Of a DNA stretch of 38,558 nucleotides, positions 1 through 8,637 are shown piece after piece; position 1 is the stretch's first letter, and each line of letters begins with the position of its first letter. The translations under genes were made by a program, and so were the position numbers. The notes below the pieces were generated by a model, which was given only the letters and a program-made list of their open reading frames with translations, was not told where the DNA came from and did not search any database. Source of the stretch: an uncultured Planctomycetaceae bacterium (GTDB taxonomy: Bacteria; Planctomycetota; Planctomycetia; Planctomycetales; Planctomycetaceae); the NCBI GenBank assembly GCA_937916515.1, contig CALFSX010000133.1:1-38558 (forward strand). Direction: 5' to 3'.

Positions 1-142
1 ACATCATTTCAGTAATCATATCCAGGCCGAAACCGGTATCCGGACACGCTGCTAGCAGCGTTTTATCGTCCAGTTGATGCGTCGTGACTGCCCTGCCCAG
101 TTGCCAGTTGGGAAGCTGGACGTGGTACCTGAAATTCGCCAT
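1..142 (-). CDS. 5' end of an unrecognised gene, cut by the left window edge
   Basis: Reading the minus strand from an ATG at 142-140 gives 47 codons without a stop to the window edge. The peptide begins MANFRYHVQLPNWQ and continues with LDDKTLLAACPDTGFGLDMI. The composition is protein-like, with mixed hydrophobic and acidic residues and no low-complexity run, whereas the overlapping frames look random. The 23 bases between this ATG and the pqiA-like start at 166 would be a divergent promoter region. I see no clear Shine-Dalgarno sequence. The family is not recognised from 47 residues. The call rests on coding appearance and on divergence from the neighbouring operon. Confidence 0.5.
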   Translation of the reverse strand, partial: MANFRYHVQLPNWQLGRAVTTHQLDDKTLLAACPDTGFGLDMITEMM

Positions 143-165
143 GATCTGTGTGGGAGAAAATTGCT

Positions 166-756
166 ATGGATGCTTTTCGAGCGTGCCACTGTTGCGGACA
201 GATTCATCAGTTGCCAACAGTGCAACGGGGACAAAAAGCCGTCTGCACAAGGTGCGGTGCTGGGATTTCTATGCCCGGTTGTCGGCAGAAGTCCGCCAGT
301 CGCACGGCTGCTGCTGCGGTTGCGGCTTTTGTTTTGTTCTGGCCTGCGGTGTTGTGTCCCATTTTGCGAATCGAAAAACTGGGCCACCAACACGAATCGA
401 GTATTCTTGGCGGAACCATTGAACTGTTAAGTCACGGCAGCTGGTTGGTTGGTGGAATTGTGTTGCTGTTTTCTGTTGTGTTTCCGCTGACAAAGATTGT
501 CCTGCTGTTGGAACTGAGTCTGCTGGAGTTTCTGCACAAGCGACACAAGGCCATGACATTGCGGATTATGGAACACGTCGGCAAGTGGAGCATGATGGAC
601 GTTATGTTGCTGGCGTTTTTGGTGATGCTGGTCAAACTTGGCAACCTTGTTGAATTCAGTTTTGGTCCTGCAGTTATCGCGTTTATTGCATGTGTTGCCA
701 TGAGCATGGTGGCTTCGCTGTCGTTCGATCCTCACGCTATTTGGGAAGATGCATGA
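166..756 (+). CDS. pqiA: Paraquat-inducible protein A (PqiA)-like membrane protein
   Basis: This is a 196-residue inner-membrane protein of the PqiA family. PqiA proteins partner with MCE proteins such as PqiB in moving lipids between the inner and outer membranes. The N-terminus has paired cysteines C7/C10 and C27/C30, resembling the zinc-ribbon that opens PqiA domains. Four hydrophobic helices follow at about residues 46-66, 97-122, 141-160 and 166-187. Escherichia coli PqiA carries two such domains in about 417 residues; this protein has one. The ATG at 166 is preferred over an upstream GTG at 148 because GGGAGA lies 8 bases before it. The stop codon overlaps the start of the next gene (ATGA at 753-756), so the two are translationally coupled. 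The family assignment is firm; the substrate is inferred. Confidence 0.82.
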   Translation: MDAFRACHCCGQIHQLPTVQRGQKAVCTRCGAGISMPGCRQKSASRTAAAAVAAFVLFWPAVLCPILRIEKLGHQHESSILGGTIELLSHGSWLVGGIVLLFSVVFPLTKIVLLLELSLLEFLHKRHKAMTLRIMEHVGKWSMMDVMLLAFLVMLVKLGNLVEFSFGPAVIAFIACVAMSMVASLSFDPHAIWEDA

Positions 757-2276
757 GTTCGCCAAAGAAAGAGACAACGGTCGCAGCCACCGTTTCAGAC
801 GCTGAAAAATCTTCAGAAGTTTCAGCTGTTGAGTTTCCTGTTGCGGAAATCAAAGAAGCGGCTTCAGTTGGGCTTCTGCGTTATTCCAACATGTGGTGGG
901 TGACACTTGTCTGCCTGCTGGGGGCCGTTTTTCTGGCATGGAAATCAATGCCGGAAACCGGAACGGTCATCACCATCCACTTTCCTGAGGGACACGGACT
1001 GAAGGCAGAAGATACCGTTCGTTTTCGCGGGATCGATGTTGGCCGAGTTACAAGCGTTGCGTTGAATGACGATCTTTCGGGGATTGCCGTGAATGTGATG
1101 CTGAATCCTGGCGGCGGTGCTCTGGATCGCGAAGGCACGCGATTCTGGATTGTGCGTCCTCGATTAAGCCTGACGGAAGTCAGCGGTCTGGATACGGCTG
1201 TTGGTGCGAAATATATCGGTGTGAGTCCGGGAGAATCCGCTGGCCCGATTCGTCGAGTGTTTGATGGGCTGGCTGCAGCGCCGCCAGATGAGCTCGATTA
1301 TGGTGGATTGGAAGTTGTGCTGCGCAGCGACGACCGTCATGGGACGTCTCCCGGTGCACCTGTGACGTGGCGTGGAGTGAAAGCGGGGAAGGTTTTATCG
1401 GTTAACCTGTCGCCCGACGCGCGGCACGTTAACGTGACCGTGCGTATTGATCGAGCTTATCGGCGGCTTGTCCGGCCTTCGACGAAGTTTTGGGTGAACA
1501 GTGGGTTTGCTGTTGATGTCGGGTTAACGGGAATCAAGTTGAACGCTGAGTCTTTGGCAACGATCGTTCAGGGTGGCGTTTCGTTTATTAGTCCACCGGA
1601 TGGCACGTCTAAGGAGGTCGTTCGGAATGGTCACGTCTTTGTATTGGCGGATGCGGTTGATAAAGAGTGGCTGAAGTCAGCCGCTAATATTCCGTTGGTC
1701 GACTTTCCGTTGCCTGAAACGGTTTTGGTGAAGGGTGAGCACAAGACCAGCTTGCTCGGTTTTCAACGATCGAAAGAGTTTACTCAAACTGGCTTGCTGG
1801 TTTCGGATTCGAGCAAATCGATGCTGTTGACTTCTGCCATATCGGTGGAAGACGACGAGACTGCCCTGCCGGATTTTCAGTTGCTTATCAATGAAGCGGA
1901 ACCGTTGCTGGTAAGTGGTAAACGTAAAGACGATTGCCAGTCACCTATTTCGGGGATGCTGCAAGTTGAAGTTTCCGGCATAAGTGGAACGCTGGGATGG
2001 GCGGCGTTTAGAACACCCAACAGTCCGGAAGACTGTTTGATTGTTCGTAGTGCAGTCATCGATGGGAAGTCGACGCCGTTGATTCAGACCATTGATTTTG
2101 AACAGCTGCAGTTGTTTGAGGATAATTGGAGCATCCATCTTGAAGACGCGGACCTTAGCGAATGGCAGGGGGCTCCCGTGATTGCGATGGCGGACGGGAA
2201 GATTATCGGTTTTCTGCAAACGGACTTTGGGCGGCCGGTCGTCAGCATTTATCGCACGGGAGTTTCCGCTGAGTAA
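753..2276 (+). CDS. pqiB: PqiB/MlaD-type MCE-domain protein with an unusual C-terminal domain
   Basis: This 507-residue protein is anchored by one membrane helix at about residues 47-64. Two MCE (MlaD) domains follow at about 68-160 and 183-280; each opens with the typical pattern of a beta strand, then a hydrophilic loop ending in G-x-x-V-G-x-V. MCE proteins form hexameric rings or tubes in the periplasm that carry lipids between membranes, and PqiB works with PqiA. The start at 753 overlaps the pqiA-like stop. In place of the third MCE domain and coiled coil of E. coli PqiB (about 546 residues), residues 325-503 form a different domain. It looks like a trypsin-fold protease that has lost its catalytic residues (see findings). 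The MCE assignment is firm; the C-terminal reading is inference. Confidence 0.82.
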   Translation: MSSPKKETTVAATVSDAEKSSEVSAVEFPVAEIKEAASVGLLRYSNMWWVTLVCLLGAVFLAWKSMPETGTVITIHFPEGHGLKAEDTVRFRGIDVGRVTSVALNDDLSGIAVNVMLNPGGGALDREGTRFWIVRPRLSLTEVSGLDTAVGAKYIGVSPGESAGPIRRVFDGLAAAPPDELDYGGLEVVLRSDDRHGTSPGAPVTWRGVKAGKVLSVNLSPDARHVNVTVRIDRAYRRLVRPSTKFWVNSGFAVDVGLTGIKLNAESLATIVQGGVSFISPPDGTSKEVVRNGHVFVLADAVDKEWLKSAANIPLVDFPLPETVLVKGEHKTSLLGFQRSKEFTQTGLLVSDSSKSMLLTSAISVEDDETALPDFQLLINEAEPLLVSGKRKDDCQSPISGMLQVEVSGISGTLGWAAFRTPNSPEDCLIVRSAVIDGKSTPLIQTIDFEQLQLFEDNWSIHLEDADLSEWQGAPVIAMADGKIIGFLQTDFGRPVVSIYRTGVSAE

Positions 2277-2292
2277 CAACCCGGAAAGCAGT

Positions 2293-2586
2293 TTGGCGGC
2301 TCATTATCGCTGGTCGGGTGACGAACTCATTTTACAGCTACGCCTTTCGCCTCGATCTTCACGCGACCAGATTGGCGAAGTGATGGGTGACCGCCTGAAA
2401 GTTTCTATTACCGCTCCACCGGTTGATGGAAAGGCCAATGCGCACCTGACAAAGTTTCTGGCGAAGGAATTTGGCGTTTCGCGTTCTCAGGTGGTGATCG
2501 TCAGCGGGGTGACTCACCGCGACAAAAACGTCAGCATCAATTGCCCGCAGAAGTTTCCTGACAACGCTCAGGTTGTGCGACCGTAG
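2293..2586 (+). CDS. DUF167 (YggU-like) family protein
   Basis: This is a small protein of 97 residues, the usual length for the DUF167/YggU family (about 96). The family core is visible: LQLRLSPRSSRDQIG, then DRLKVSITAPPVDGKANAHL, then FLAKEFGVSRSQVVIVSG. The function of the family is unknown. No ATG fits. The open frame extends upstream into the pqiB-like gene, but the family begins near the TTG at 2293, which has GGAAAG six bases upstream. A CTG at 2269 is a weaker alternative. The gene follows the pqiB-like stop by 16 bases and is probably the last gene of that operon; a short hairpin follows at 2588-2603. Confidence 0.8.
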   Translation: MAAHYRWSGDELILQLRLSPRSSRDQIGEVMGDRLKVSITAPPVDGKANAHLTKFLAKEFGVSRSQVVIVSGVTHRDKNVSINCPQKFPDNAQVVRP

Positions 2587-2587
2587 A

Positions 2588-2603
2588 GCTGGTTCGTACC
2601 AGC
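2588..2603. terminator. Hairpin between convergent genes
   Basis: A perfect 6-bp stem, GCTGGT/ACCAGC, closes the 4-base loop TCGT directly after the DUF167 stop codon. It lies between that gene and the convergent phosphatase gene. There is no T run on either side, so it is at best a weak or Rho-assisted terminator. Confidence 0.35.
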
Positions 2604-2670
2604 CGTGCTGAATTCGAGACTGGTGGGACCGGCGCAGCCGTGCTGAATAATCGGTCGATGGGAACCGACC
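2601..2670. repeat. Two decayed 35-bp tandem units
   Basis: The 12-mer AGCCGTGCTGAA occurs at 2601 and again at 2636, and weaker similarity continues after each copy, so this looks like two diverged 35-bp units. The second unit contains a small hairpin (TCGGT/ACCGA). A longer match, TGCTGAATTCGAG, recurs at 21671-21683, so this may be part of a dispersed intergenic family. Confidence 0.35.
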
Positions 2671-2681
2671 GTACAGGTAAA

Positions 2682-3821
2682 CTACTTTGCCTTCAGCACG
2701 ACAAGCGTCATGTCGTCGCACAGAACTTCGCTGTCTGAAAATTCAATCGCTGCGTTGAACAGGCCTTCAACAATTTCGCTGGCGTTCAGGTTGCGATTGG
2801 CTTCGATGCAATCAAGCAATCGATTGGTTCCGAAGATTTCGTCTTTGTTAGGCGATTCGTGAATGCCGTCGGTTGGAACCACCAGGATGTCGCCGGGGGC
2901 CAGTTGAAATGTGCTGCTGGCGGAATGATCGACGTCCGCTAAAAGCCCCAATGGAATTTGGTGAGTTGTCAGTTGTTCGCGTGTGTTCTTGCGTACAATC
3001 CAGCCTGGGTGTCCGGCGTTGTAGTATTCAAACGTTTGAGTGGCGGGGTCGAAAATAACCAGCACCAACGTGACAAACATGCCTTCGGCGGTGCCGGAGC
3101 AAATCAGCCGATTCATTGCTGGAAGAATCAACGAGGTGTCGATTTTGATGTCGGTCAATGTTCTGAGGCTGGCTCGCGTTTCGGCCATCACCAGTGCTGA
3201 TCCCATGCCGTGACCGGCGACGTCGCCCACGACGAAAATGTGTCGCCCGTCGTCCAGAGCAATAAAGTCATAGTAGTCGCCACAGCCGATTCCGGCGGAA
3301 CGAACGCCGGACGCAATATCGAAGCCAGCGATAACCGGATTCGTTTTCGGATACAGGCGATCCTGAACGCTTTGAGCGACCGTTAGTTCGTTGCGAACAA
3401 TGGAGAGTTCGTCTTCGACGGCTCTACGGTTGCAGCGTTCGATCGCGAAGCGGACGCTTCTGGCCAGCGTGTGTGCTTCGTAGTGATTTTTTTGCACATA
3501 GTCGTCTGCACCGGAACTAACGGCGGCAATCGCTGTGGTGCTATCATCCATTCCGCTTAGAACGATGACGGGCGTGCCGTTGGATCTGGCGGCCAGGCGA
3601 TGGAACGTGTCGAGCCCGCTACTGTCGGGCAGGTTCAGATCCAGCAGAATTGCAGAAAACGAATCTACAGCCAATACCGCGATGGCAGCTGACAAGCGAT
3701 CGACTCGATGCACGTCCACCGTTCCCAGGCCGATGCGCAGGTTTGCCTGAATCAGGCCCGCATCCGTCAGGCTGTCTTCAATCAGCAATAGCTTTAGTGT
3801 TGGGGTCGGTTCGTTTGACAT
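2682..3821 (-). CDS. Response regulator with C-terminal PP2C (SpoIIE/RsbU-type) serine phosphatase
   Basis: This is a 379-residue cytoplasmic signalling protein. The receiver domain (about 1-125) has the acidic pair E15/D16, phospho-acceptor D61 in LLDLNLP, S89 in the switch position and K111. A short coiled linker ends at about 150. The PP2C domain of the SpoIIE/RsbU class (about 155-379) carries the metal-binding motifs GCGDYYD, GDVAGHGMGSAL, PTDGIHE and CDDMTLVV. Such proteins dephosphorylate STAS-domain anti-anti-sigma factors when their receiver is phosphorylated. The gene is divergent from the hybrid kinase at 3867, which is a plausible source of the phosphoryl group. A STAS protein is encoded at 14867-15265. 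The start is the ATG at 3821; the Shine-Dalgarno (GGGAC) is weak. Domain calls are firm; partners are inferred. Confidence 0.9.
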   Translation of the reverse strand: MSNEPTPTLKLLLIEDSLTDAGLIQANLRIGLGTVDVHRVDRLSAAIAVLAVDSFSAILLDLNLPDSSGLDTFHRLAARSNGTPVIVLSGMDDSTTAIAAVSSGADDYVQKNHYEAHTLARSVRFAIERCNRRAVEDELSIVRNELTVAQSVQDRLYPKTNPVIAGFDIASGVRSAGIGCGDYYDFIALDDGRHIFVVGDVAGHGMGSALVMAETRASLRTLTDIKIDTSLILPAMNRLICSGTAEGMFVTLVLVIFDPATQTFEYYNAGHPGWIVRKNTREQLTTHQIPLGLLADVDHSASSTFQLAPGDILVVPTDGIHESPNKDEIFGTNRLLDCIEANRNLNASEIVEGLFNAAIEFSDSEVLCDDMTLVVLKAK

Positions 3822-3866
3822 TTATTGGTCCCGAGTTCGAATTGAGTCACGGGAAGCGATTCACGC

Positions 3867-6575
3867 TTGCAGGACAACGATACTACGCCCTTACGAACGA
3901 AAGGTAAGCCACTTCAGCCTGCGGATAGTCTGGCGGTTGCTGAGTCCACCAAAACTGCCAGGCGAGTACCAGCTTTTCGCGTGCCATCCGTGGATGAGAT
4001 GTCTCAGCTTAAAGCTGCTTTGAATGCACTGAATTCGAACCCAGGGGAAGCCGCCGTTCTGGCGGAAAAGCTACTGTCGAGTCCTCCGAAGATACCGTGG
4101 CCAGATTCCTTCGTCTGCAAAGCACTTTGGATTCAGGGCGTTGGGCTGGCTATTTCTGAACAGCATCGCAAGGCCCTGTCGGTGTTGAAGGAAGCAGAGG
4201 CTCTGGCTCGAAAGTTCGGCGATGACAAACAGCTTCGTCAGGTGTTGCGCTACAAATCAGCGTCGGCTTTGGAATGTGCTGAATACAACGTAGGGCGTGA
4301 TGCCGCACTGGAAGCTATAAAAATTTCAGAGTCTTTTGAAGACTCCACCGCTTATGTTGCAAGACTTTACAACGAATTGGCGGGCAATGAATCTGCATTG
4401 GGGAACAAGCAATCGGCTATAGAATGTCTTCTGAAGGCCGACGAAATTTCAGAGCGATGTGATGATCAGATTGGGCGCACTCAATGGTTGGTTAACGCGG
4501 CTGGCTTGATGGCTGAATTGCAACAGTATGAACAGGCTATTGAATCCTATCAGCGGATTTTGAAGATTCAGGGCAACGATGTCCGTAACATGGTGTCCCT
4601 TGCCGCTCATGCGGGTCTTGGAGACTGCCTGGTTGAAACGAAGAAGTTCAAGCTCGCGAAGCAGCATCTTCAATTGGCATTGGAAATGTGCGAGATGCCC
4701 GGGACTGATCACTTGAGGGGTGGTGTTGAATTATCTTTGGGGATCATGCACGTCGGCATGCATGAACATCAAACTGCGAAGCAGCACTTGATGGCAGCGA
4801 TGGAGATCTTTGAGAAACTGGAGCAGCCAGCTGAGCTTGCTCAGGTACGCCATGCTTTGAGGATTCTTGAACCGTCCGATGATGTTGATGAGAGGATCCG
4901 AAACATTCGGGGCGACCTGGCGCGTGCGGTGGAATCGGGTGACATTGAGTTGCAGATTTCCCTTCATCGTGAATTGGCTGACCTTCTGACGAAAATTCAG
5001 CGATGGAAGCCCGCGTCATCGCATTCGCGTTTAGCATCAAAGCTGGAAGAGGAACTTGCCAAACACAGAACCGATGCGGCATTCGCAAAGGCGTTTTCGG
5101 AATTGGGGCAAAGGGAAATGCAGATGCTGATCGATAGCCTTGAGTCTGAGGCTTCAGCACGCAGTCAGCTTGTTGTTGCTCACCGACGTTGGAACATTGG
5201 ACTTGTCGTCTGTGTCTGCGTGTTGGTCGTTGTTGTGCTTGTAATAGGCGGACTGCTGTCGAAATATTTTCGAGCATTGCAGGATGTTAAGGCCGCCAAT
5301 GAAAATTTAAGACTGCAGAAAGTGCTTCAGTCGAAAATGGAACGCAGGCTTGCGGAGCGGCAGAAGTCGGAAAGCCTGGCACAGATGGCATCAGGTATCG
5401 CGCACGACTTTAATAATCTTCTGGCTGGCATTGCAGGGTTGGCTGAGTTGGCGGCAGTGTCCAATCCGGTAAATCGCAAGGACCAGTTGTTGGGTCAAAT
5501 TAAGGATGCCTCACTGCAGGCATCTGGTTTGACGGGGCAGTTGATGCAGTTTCTTGGGAATCCGCGTATGGATTCCACGGGGTGTGACATGGTGCATGTT
5601 GCTCGATCAACGGAAGCCTTGTTGCAATCCGTTGCACGCCCCAATCTGTTGCAGATGTCAGTTAGCGACGGCGCATGCTTTGCTGGAATTGACGACACAC
5701 GCCTAAGGCAGGTGTTGGTGAATCTTGTGGCCAATGCTGCGGAGGCAAGCGATTCTGATGGCAGGATTGTGCTTTCAATTGACACCGTCTACATGGATCG
5801 GCCCAACATCGCTCGCTTGACCGACGATCAGGAATTAACTGCGGGAGACTATTGCAGAATTCAGGTTGTGGACAATGGTTCGGGAATGACGTCAGACACG
5901 CGGTCGCGGTTGTTTGATCCATATTTTTCAACAAAGTCAATGGGGCGAGGTTTAGGGCTGTCCAGTGTGATTGGCATTGTTCGCAGTTGCGGCGGGTTTG
6001 TTGAAGTCGAATCTGAAGCGGGGAAAGGGTGTTGCTTTACGATCTATTTCAAGTCAATTTCAGAATTGGCGGTATGCAAAGCAATTGATGGCCCTGCAGA
6101 ACTGAAGTTGCCTCGCAACTGTGATGCTGATGAGCAAAAGACGGTGTTGATTGTTGACGACGAAAGAATCCTGTTGGAGATGCAGGCCGAGTATTTGCAG
6201 TTGGCCGGTTTTCGGATCCTGACCGCCGATAGTGCAGAACAGGGGCTCAGTATCGCGCAGAGGCATATGTCGGAGATTGATTGCCTGGTGACGGATTTCT
6301 GCATGCGTGGGAAAAACGGAATGTGGCTTGCAGAACAGCTGAAGACAGCATCGCCGGGCCTGCCCGTGATTCTTTGCACGGGATTTGCTGATGGTTCCCT
6401 TAAGTCTGGTGAAACGATTTCGCGAGTTTTGTCGAAGCCGTATTCGCCGAGAACTTTGGTTGAAATTATTCGGGAATGCATCAGTACCAAGGATGTCGTG
6501 CGAATCGCTGAATCCGATGCTCGCAGCCTGGCGCCCGGTCATTTCACTCGGAAAGCCATCGTCGACTCGAATTAG
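3867..6575 (+). CDS. Hybrid sensor histidine kinase with N-terminal TPR region and C-terminal receiver
   Basis: This protein has up to 902 residues. Residues about 45-380 are helical TPR-like repeats. A single hydrophobic helix lies at about 443-463, followed by a coiled linker. The dimerisation/phosphoacceptor domain has H513 in the IAHDFNN motif. The ATPase domain has N623 in the N box, then VDNGSGM, the F box LFDPYFSTK and GRGLGLS. The receiver domain (about 765-880) has D810 as acceptor, T in LCTGF and K in SKPYS. Start uncertain: the longest frame uses a TTG at 3867; the ATG at 3999 begins 44 residues later, just before the first TPR helix, and could be the true start. The gene is divergent from the REC-PP2C phosphatase and is probably part of the same pathway. 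No signal peptide is visible although the single membrane helix follows the TPR region. Confidence 0.85.
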   Translation: MQDNDTTPLRTKGKPLQPADSLAVAESTKTARRVPAFRVPSVDEMSQLKAALNALNSNPGEAAVLAEKLLSSPPKIPWPDSFVCKALWIQGVGLAISEQHRKALSVLKEAEALARKFGDDKQLRQVLRYKSASALECAEYNVGRDAALEAIKISESFEDSTAYVARLYNELAGNESALGNKQSAIECLLKADEISERCDDQIGRTQWLVNAAGLMAELQQYEQAIESYQRILKIQGNDVRNMVSLAAHAGLGDCLVETKKFKLAKQHLQLALEMCEMPGTDHLRGGVELSLGIMHVGMHEHQTAKQHLMAAMEIFEKLEQPAELAQVRHALRILEPSDDVDERIRNIRGDLARAVESGDIELQISLHRELADLLTKIQRWKPASSHSRLASKLEEELAKHRTDAAFAKAFSELGQREMQMLIDSLESEASARSQLVVAHRRWNIGLVVCVCVLVVVVLVIGGLLSKYFRALQDVKAANENLRLQKVLQSKMERRLAERQKSESLAQMASGIAHDFNNLLAGIAGLAELAAVSNPVNRKDQLLGQIKDASLQASGLTGQLMQFLGNPRMDSTGCDMVHVARSTEALLQSVARPNLLQMSVSDGACFAGIDDTRLRQVLVNLVANAAEASDSDGRIVLSIDTVYMDRPNIARLTDDQELTAGDYCRIQVVDNGSGMTSDTRSRLFDPYFSTKSMGRGLGLSSVIGIVRSCGGFVEVESEAGKGCCFTIYFKSISELAVCKAIDGPAELKLPRNCDADEQKTVLIVDDERILLEMQAEYLQLAGFRILTADSAEQGLSIAQRHMSEIDCLVTDFCMRGKNGMWLAEQLKTASPGLPVILCTGFADGSLKSGETISRVLSKPYSPRTLVEIIRECISTKDVVRIAESDARSLAPGHFTRKAIVDSN

Positions 6576-6639
6576 AAAGCGGCCAGATACTGGATTCATT
6601 TGCAGTCGCATTCAATCAACCTGTGGCTACAATTGCGGT

Positions 6640-8532
6640 ATGAAAGCATCTCTGAAAAATTGCGCCCTGCTCGGGCTGGTATGTTTGATTGCGTTTGCGG
6701 CAAATACGCCTGCTTACGCGTTTTCGGACACCGAAGACGTAGGTCAGCCGACTTATTTTAAGCAGCACGTGGTTCCGTTTCTGGCGCAACATTGTGTTAG
6801 TTGTCACAGTGGTGAAGAACCGGAAGCTGGCGTCGGCTTCGACAGGTACACAACGTCTGCCAACGTGCAAACTGACTATGACCTCTGGGAAAAAGTGGTG
6901 CGGCTGCTAAAAGAAAAGCAGATGCCTCCAGCCGATGAGATTCAGCCAACATCGGAAGAAACAGTTGCCGCCATTGAATCCATTCAAACCGAACTGGCCG
7001 GGTTTGACTGCGCTGCTCAGAAGCATCCCGGGCAGGTCACGTTGCGACGACTTAACAAGCCCGAATACAACAACACCATTCGCGATCTTGTGGGACTGGA
7101 TCTGAGACTTTCCGACAGCTTTCCATCGGACGACGTTGGGAATGGGTTCGACAACATTGGCGATGTTCTGACCATTCCGCCAATTCTGCTGGAAAAGTAT
7201 CTGGCAGCGGCTCAGGAAGTTGCCAGTAAAGTGATGGCAGATCCGGAAGCTCGCAAGCGAGTGGTCGTACACGAAGCTGATGATCTTGATCAGAAGGTGG
7301 AAGCGGCGAAGCGGAATCTGAAACAGTTTGCTGAACGAGCCTTCCGTCGGCCAACAACGGAAGACGAAGAAAGCCGAATGTTCGCGATTATGCAGTTTGC
7401 CTGGCAGCAGGACAGTTCTGAGGATGAAATTTATCAAACGATGATTGCTGCCGTTCTTTCGAATCCTCACTTCCTGTTCCGCGTTGAGGCTGATCCGGCT
7501 GAAGACGATGACGATGGCATTCGCGAGCTTAACAGCTTTGAACTTGCGTCTCGCCTGTCGTATTTTCTGTGGAGCAGCATGCCGGACGAACGATTGTGCG
7601 AAGTTGCTCGCGATGGCAACCTGACTAAGCCAGATGTTCTGGCGGCAGAAGTAAAACGTATGCTGGCCGATTCAAAATCCGCGGCGTTGGTTGATAACTT
7701 CGCCGGGCAGTGGTTGCAGCTTCGAGACGTCTCGCGGATGACCCCTGATCCTAAACTGTTTCCGGATTTTGATGACGAACTGCGGGCTGCCATGCGGCGC
7801 GAAACGGAATTGTTCTTTGCTTCGATGATTCGTGAAAACCGCAGCGTTCTGGAATTTCTGAATGCAGACTTTACGTTTGTGAACGAACGACTTGCGCGGC
7901 ACTACGGTATGACGGGTGTGAGTGGTTCTGAATTCCAGCAGGTGTCATTGCAACCGGGTCGGCGCGGCGTGCTGACTCACGCGGGCATTTTAATGTTAAC
8001 GTCCAATCCAACCAGGACATCGCCCGTTAAACGTGGTAAATGGGTGTTGGATAATATTCTGGCCGAACCGCCTCCGCCGCCACCGGCAAATGTGCCGGAA
8101 CTGGAAGAAGGGGAAACTCTGGGTTCTTTGCGCGAACAGATGGAGCAACATCGAGCGAATCCGGCGTGTTCCGTGTGTCACCTGAAAATGGACGCCATTG
8201 GTTTTGGTATGGAGAACTTTGACGCCATCGGGGCCTGGCGAGACCGTGACGGTCGATTTGATGTTAATGCTTCCGGCGAGCTTCCGGGCGGCAGGAAGTT
8301 CGCTGGCGCTGGGGAATTGATGCAGATTCTGGTGGAAGAAAAGAAAACCGAGTTCTGTCGCTGTTTGGCGGGTAAGCTATTAACGTATGCACTTGGCCGA
8401 GGGCTTAGTTCTTACGATCGCTGTACGATAAATGACATTGTGCGATCGATGGAAAAAGACGACTATCGGTTTGAAGCGATGGTGTTGGCAATCGTGTCCA
8501 GTGACCCTTTTATGATGCGAGAAGCCAGGTAA
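6640..8532 (+). CDS. Exported PSCyt/PSD (DUF1592/DUF1588/DUF1585) cytochrome-like protein
   Basis: This 630-residue protein belongs to the planctomycete family that combines cytochrome-like and PSD domains. A signal peptide covers about residues 1-27, ending in AYA. The N-terminal PSCyt1 domain has a heme-type CxxCH at 52-56. DUF1587 (RRLNKPEYNNTIRDLVGL), DUF1595, DUF1592 (LASRLSYFLWSSMPD), DUF1588 with a second CxxCH at 510-514, and DUF1585 near the C-terminus follow in order. The function is unproven; an electron-transfer role on the envelope side is inferred from the heme motifs. The ATG at 6640 is chosen because it opens the signal peptide, although the frame is open back to 6385 inside the kinase gene. 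It begins 64 bases after the kinase stop and is followed by its usual partner, a DUF1552 gene. Confidence 0.9.
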   Translation: MKASLKNCALLGLVCLIAFAANTPAYAFSDTEDVGQPTYFKQHVVPFLAQHCVSCHSGEEPEAGVGFDRYTTSANVQTDYDLWEKVVRLLKEKQMPPADEIQPTSEETVAAIESIQTELAGFDCAAQKHPGQVTLRRLNKPEYNNTIRDLVGLDLRLSDSFPSDDVGNGFDNIGDVLTIPPILLEKYLAAAQEVASKVMADPEARKRVVVHEADDLDQKVEAAKRNLKQFAERAFRRPTTEDEESRMFAIMQFAWQQDSSEDEIYQTMIAAVLSNPHFLFRVEADPAEDDDDGIRELNSFELASRLSYFLWSSMPDERLCEVARDGNLTKPDVLAAEVKRMLADSKSAALVDNFAGQWLQLRDVSRMTPDPKLFPDFDDELRAAMRRETELFFASMIRENRSVLEFLNADFTFVNERLARHYGMTGVSGSEFQQVSLQPGRRGVLTHAGILMLTSNPTRTSPVKRGKWVLDNILAEPPPPPPANVPELEEGETLGSLREQMEQHRANPACSVCHLKMDAIGFGMENFDAIGAWRDRDGRFDVNASGELPGGRKFAGAGELMQILVEEKKTEFCRCLAGKLLTYALGRGLSSYDRCTINDIVRSMEKDDYRFEAMVLAIVSSDPFMMREAR

Positions 8533-8637
8533 GTTCGACACTCATCGGAATTTATGGGGTTACTTAGGTTGCGTTGGCAAAGCTTGTTGCCGATCGCATG
8601 CGTCGCAGACTGTTTCGTTTGAATTGAAGAGAATTTT

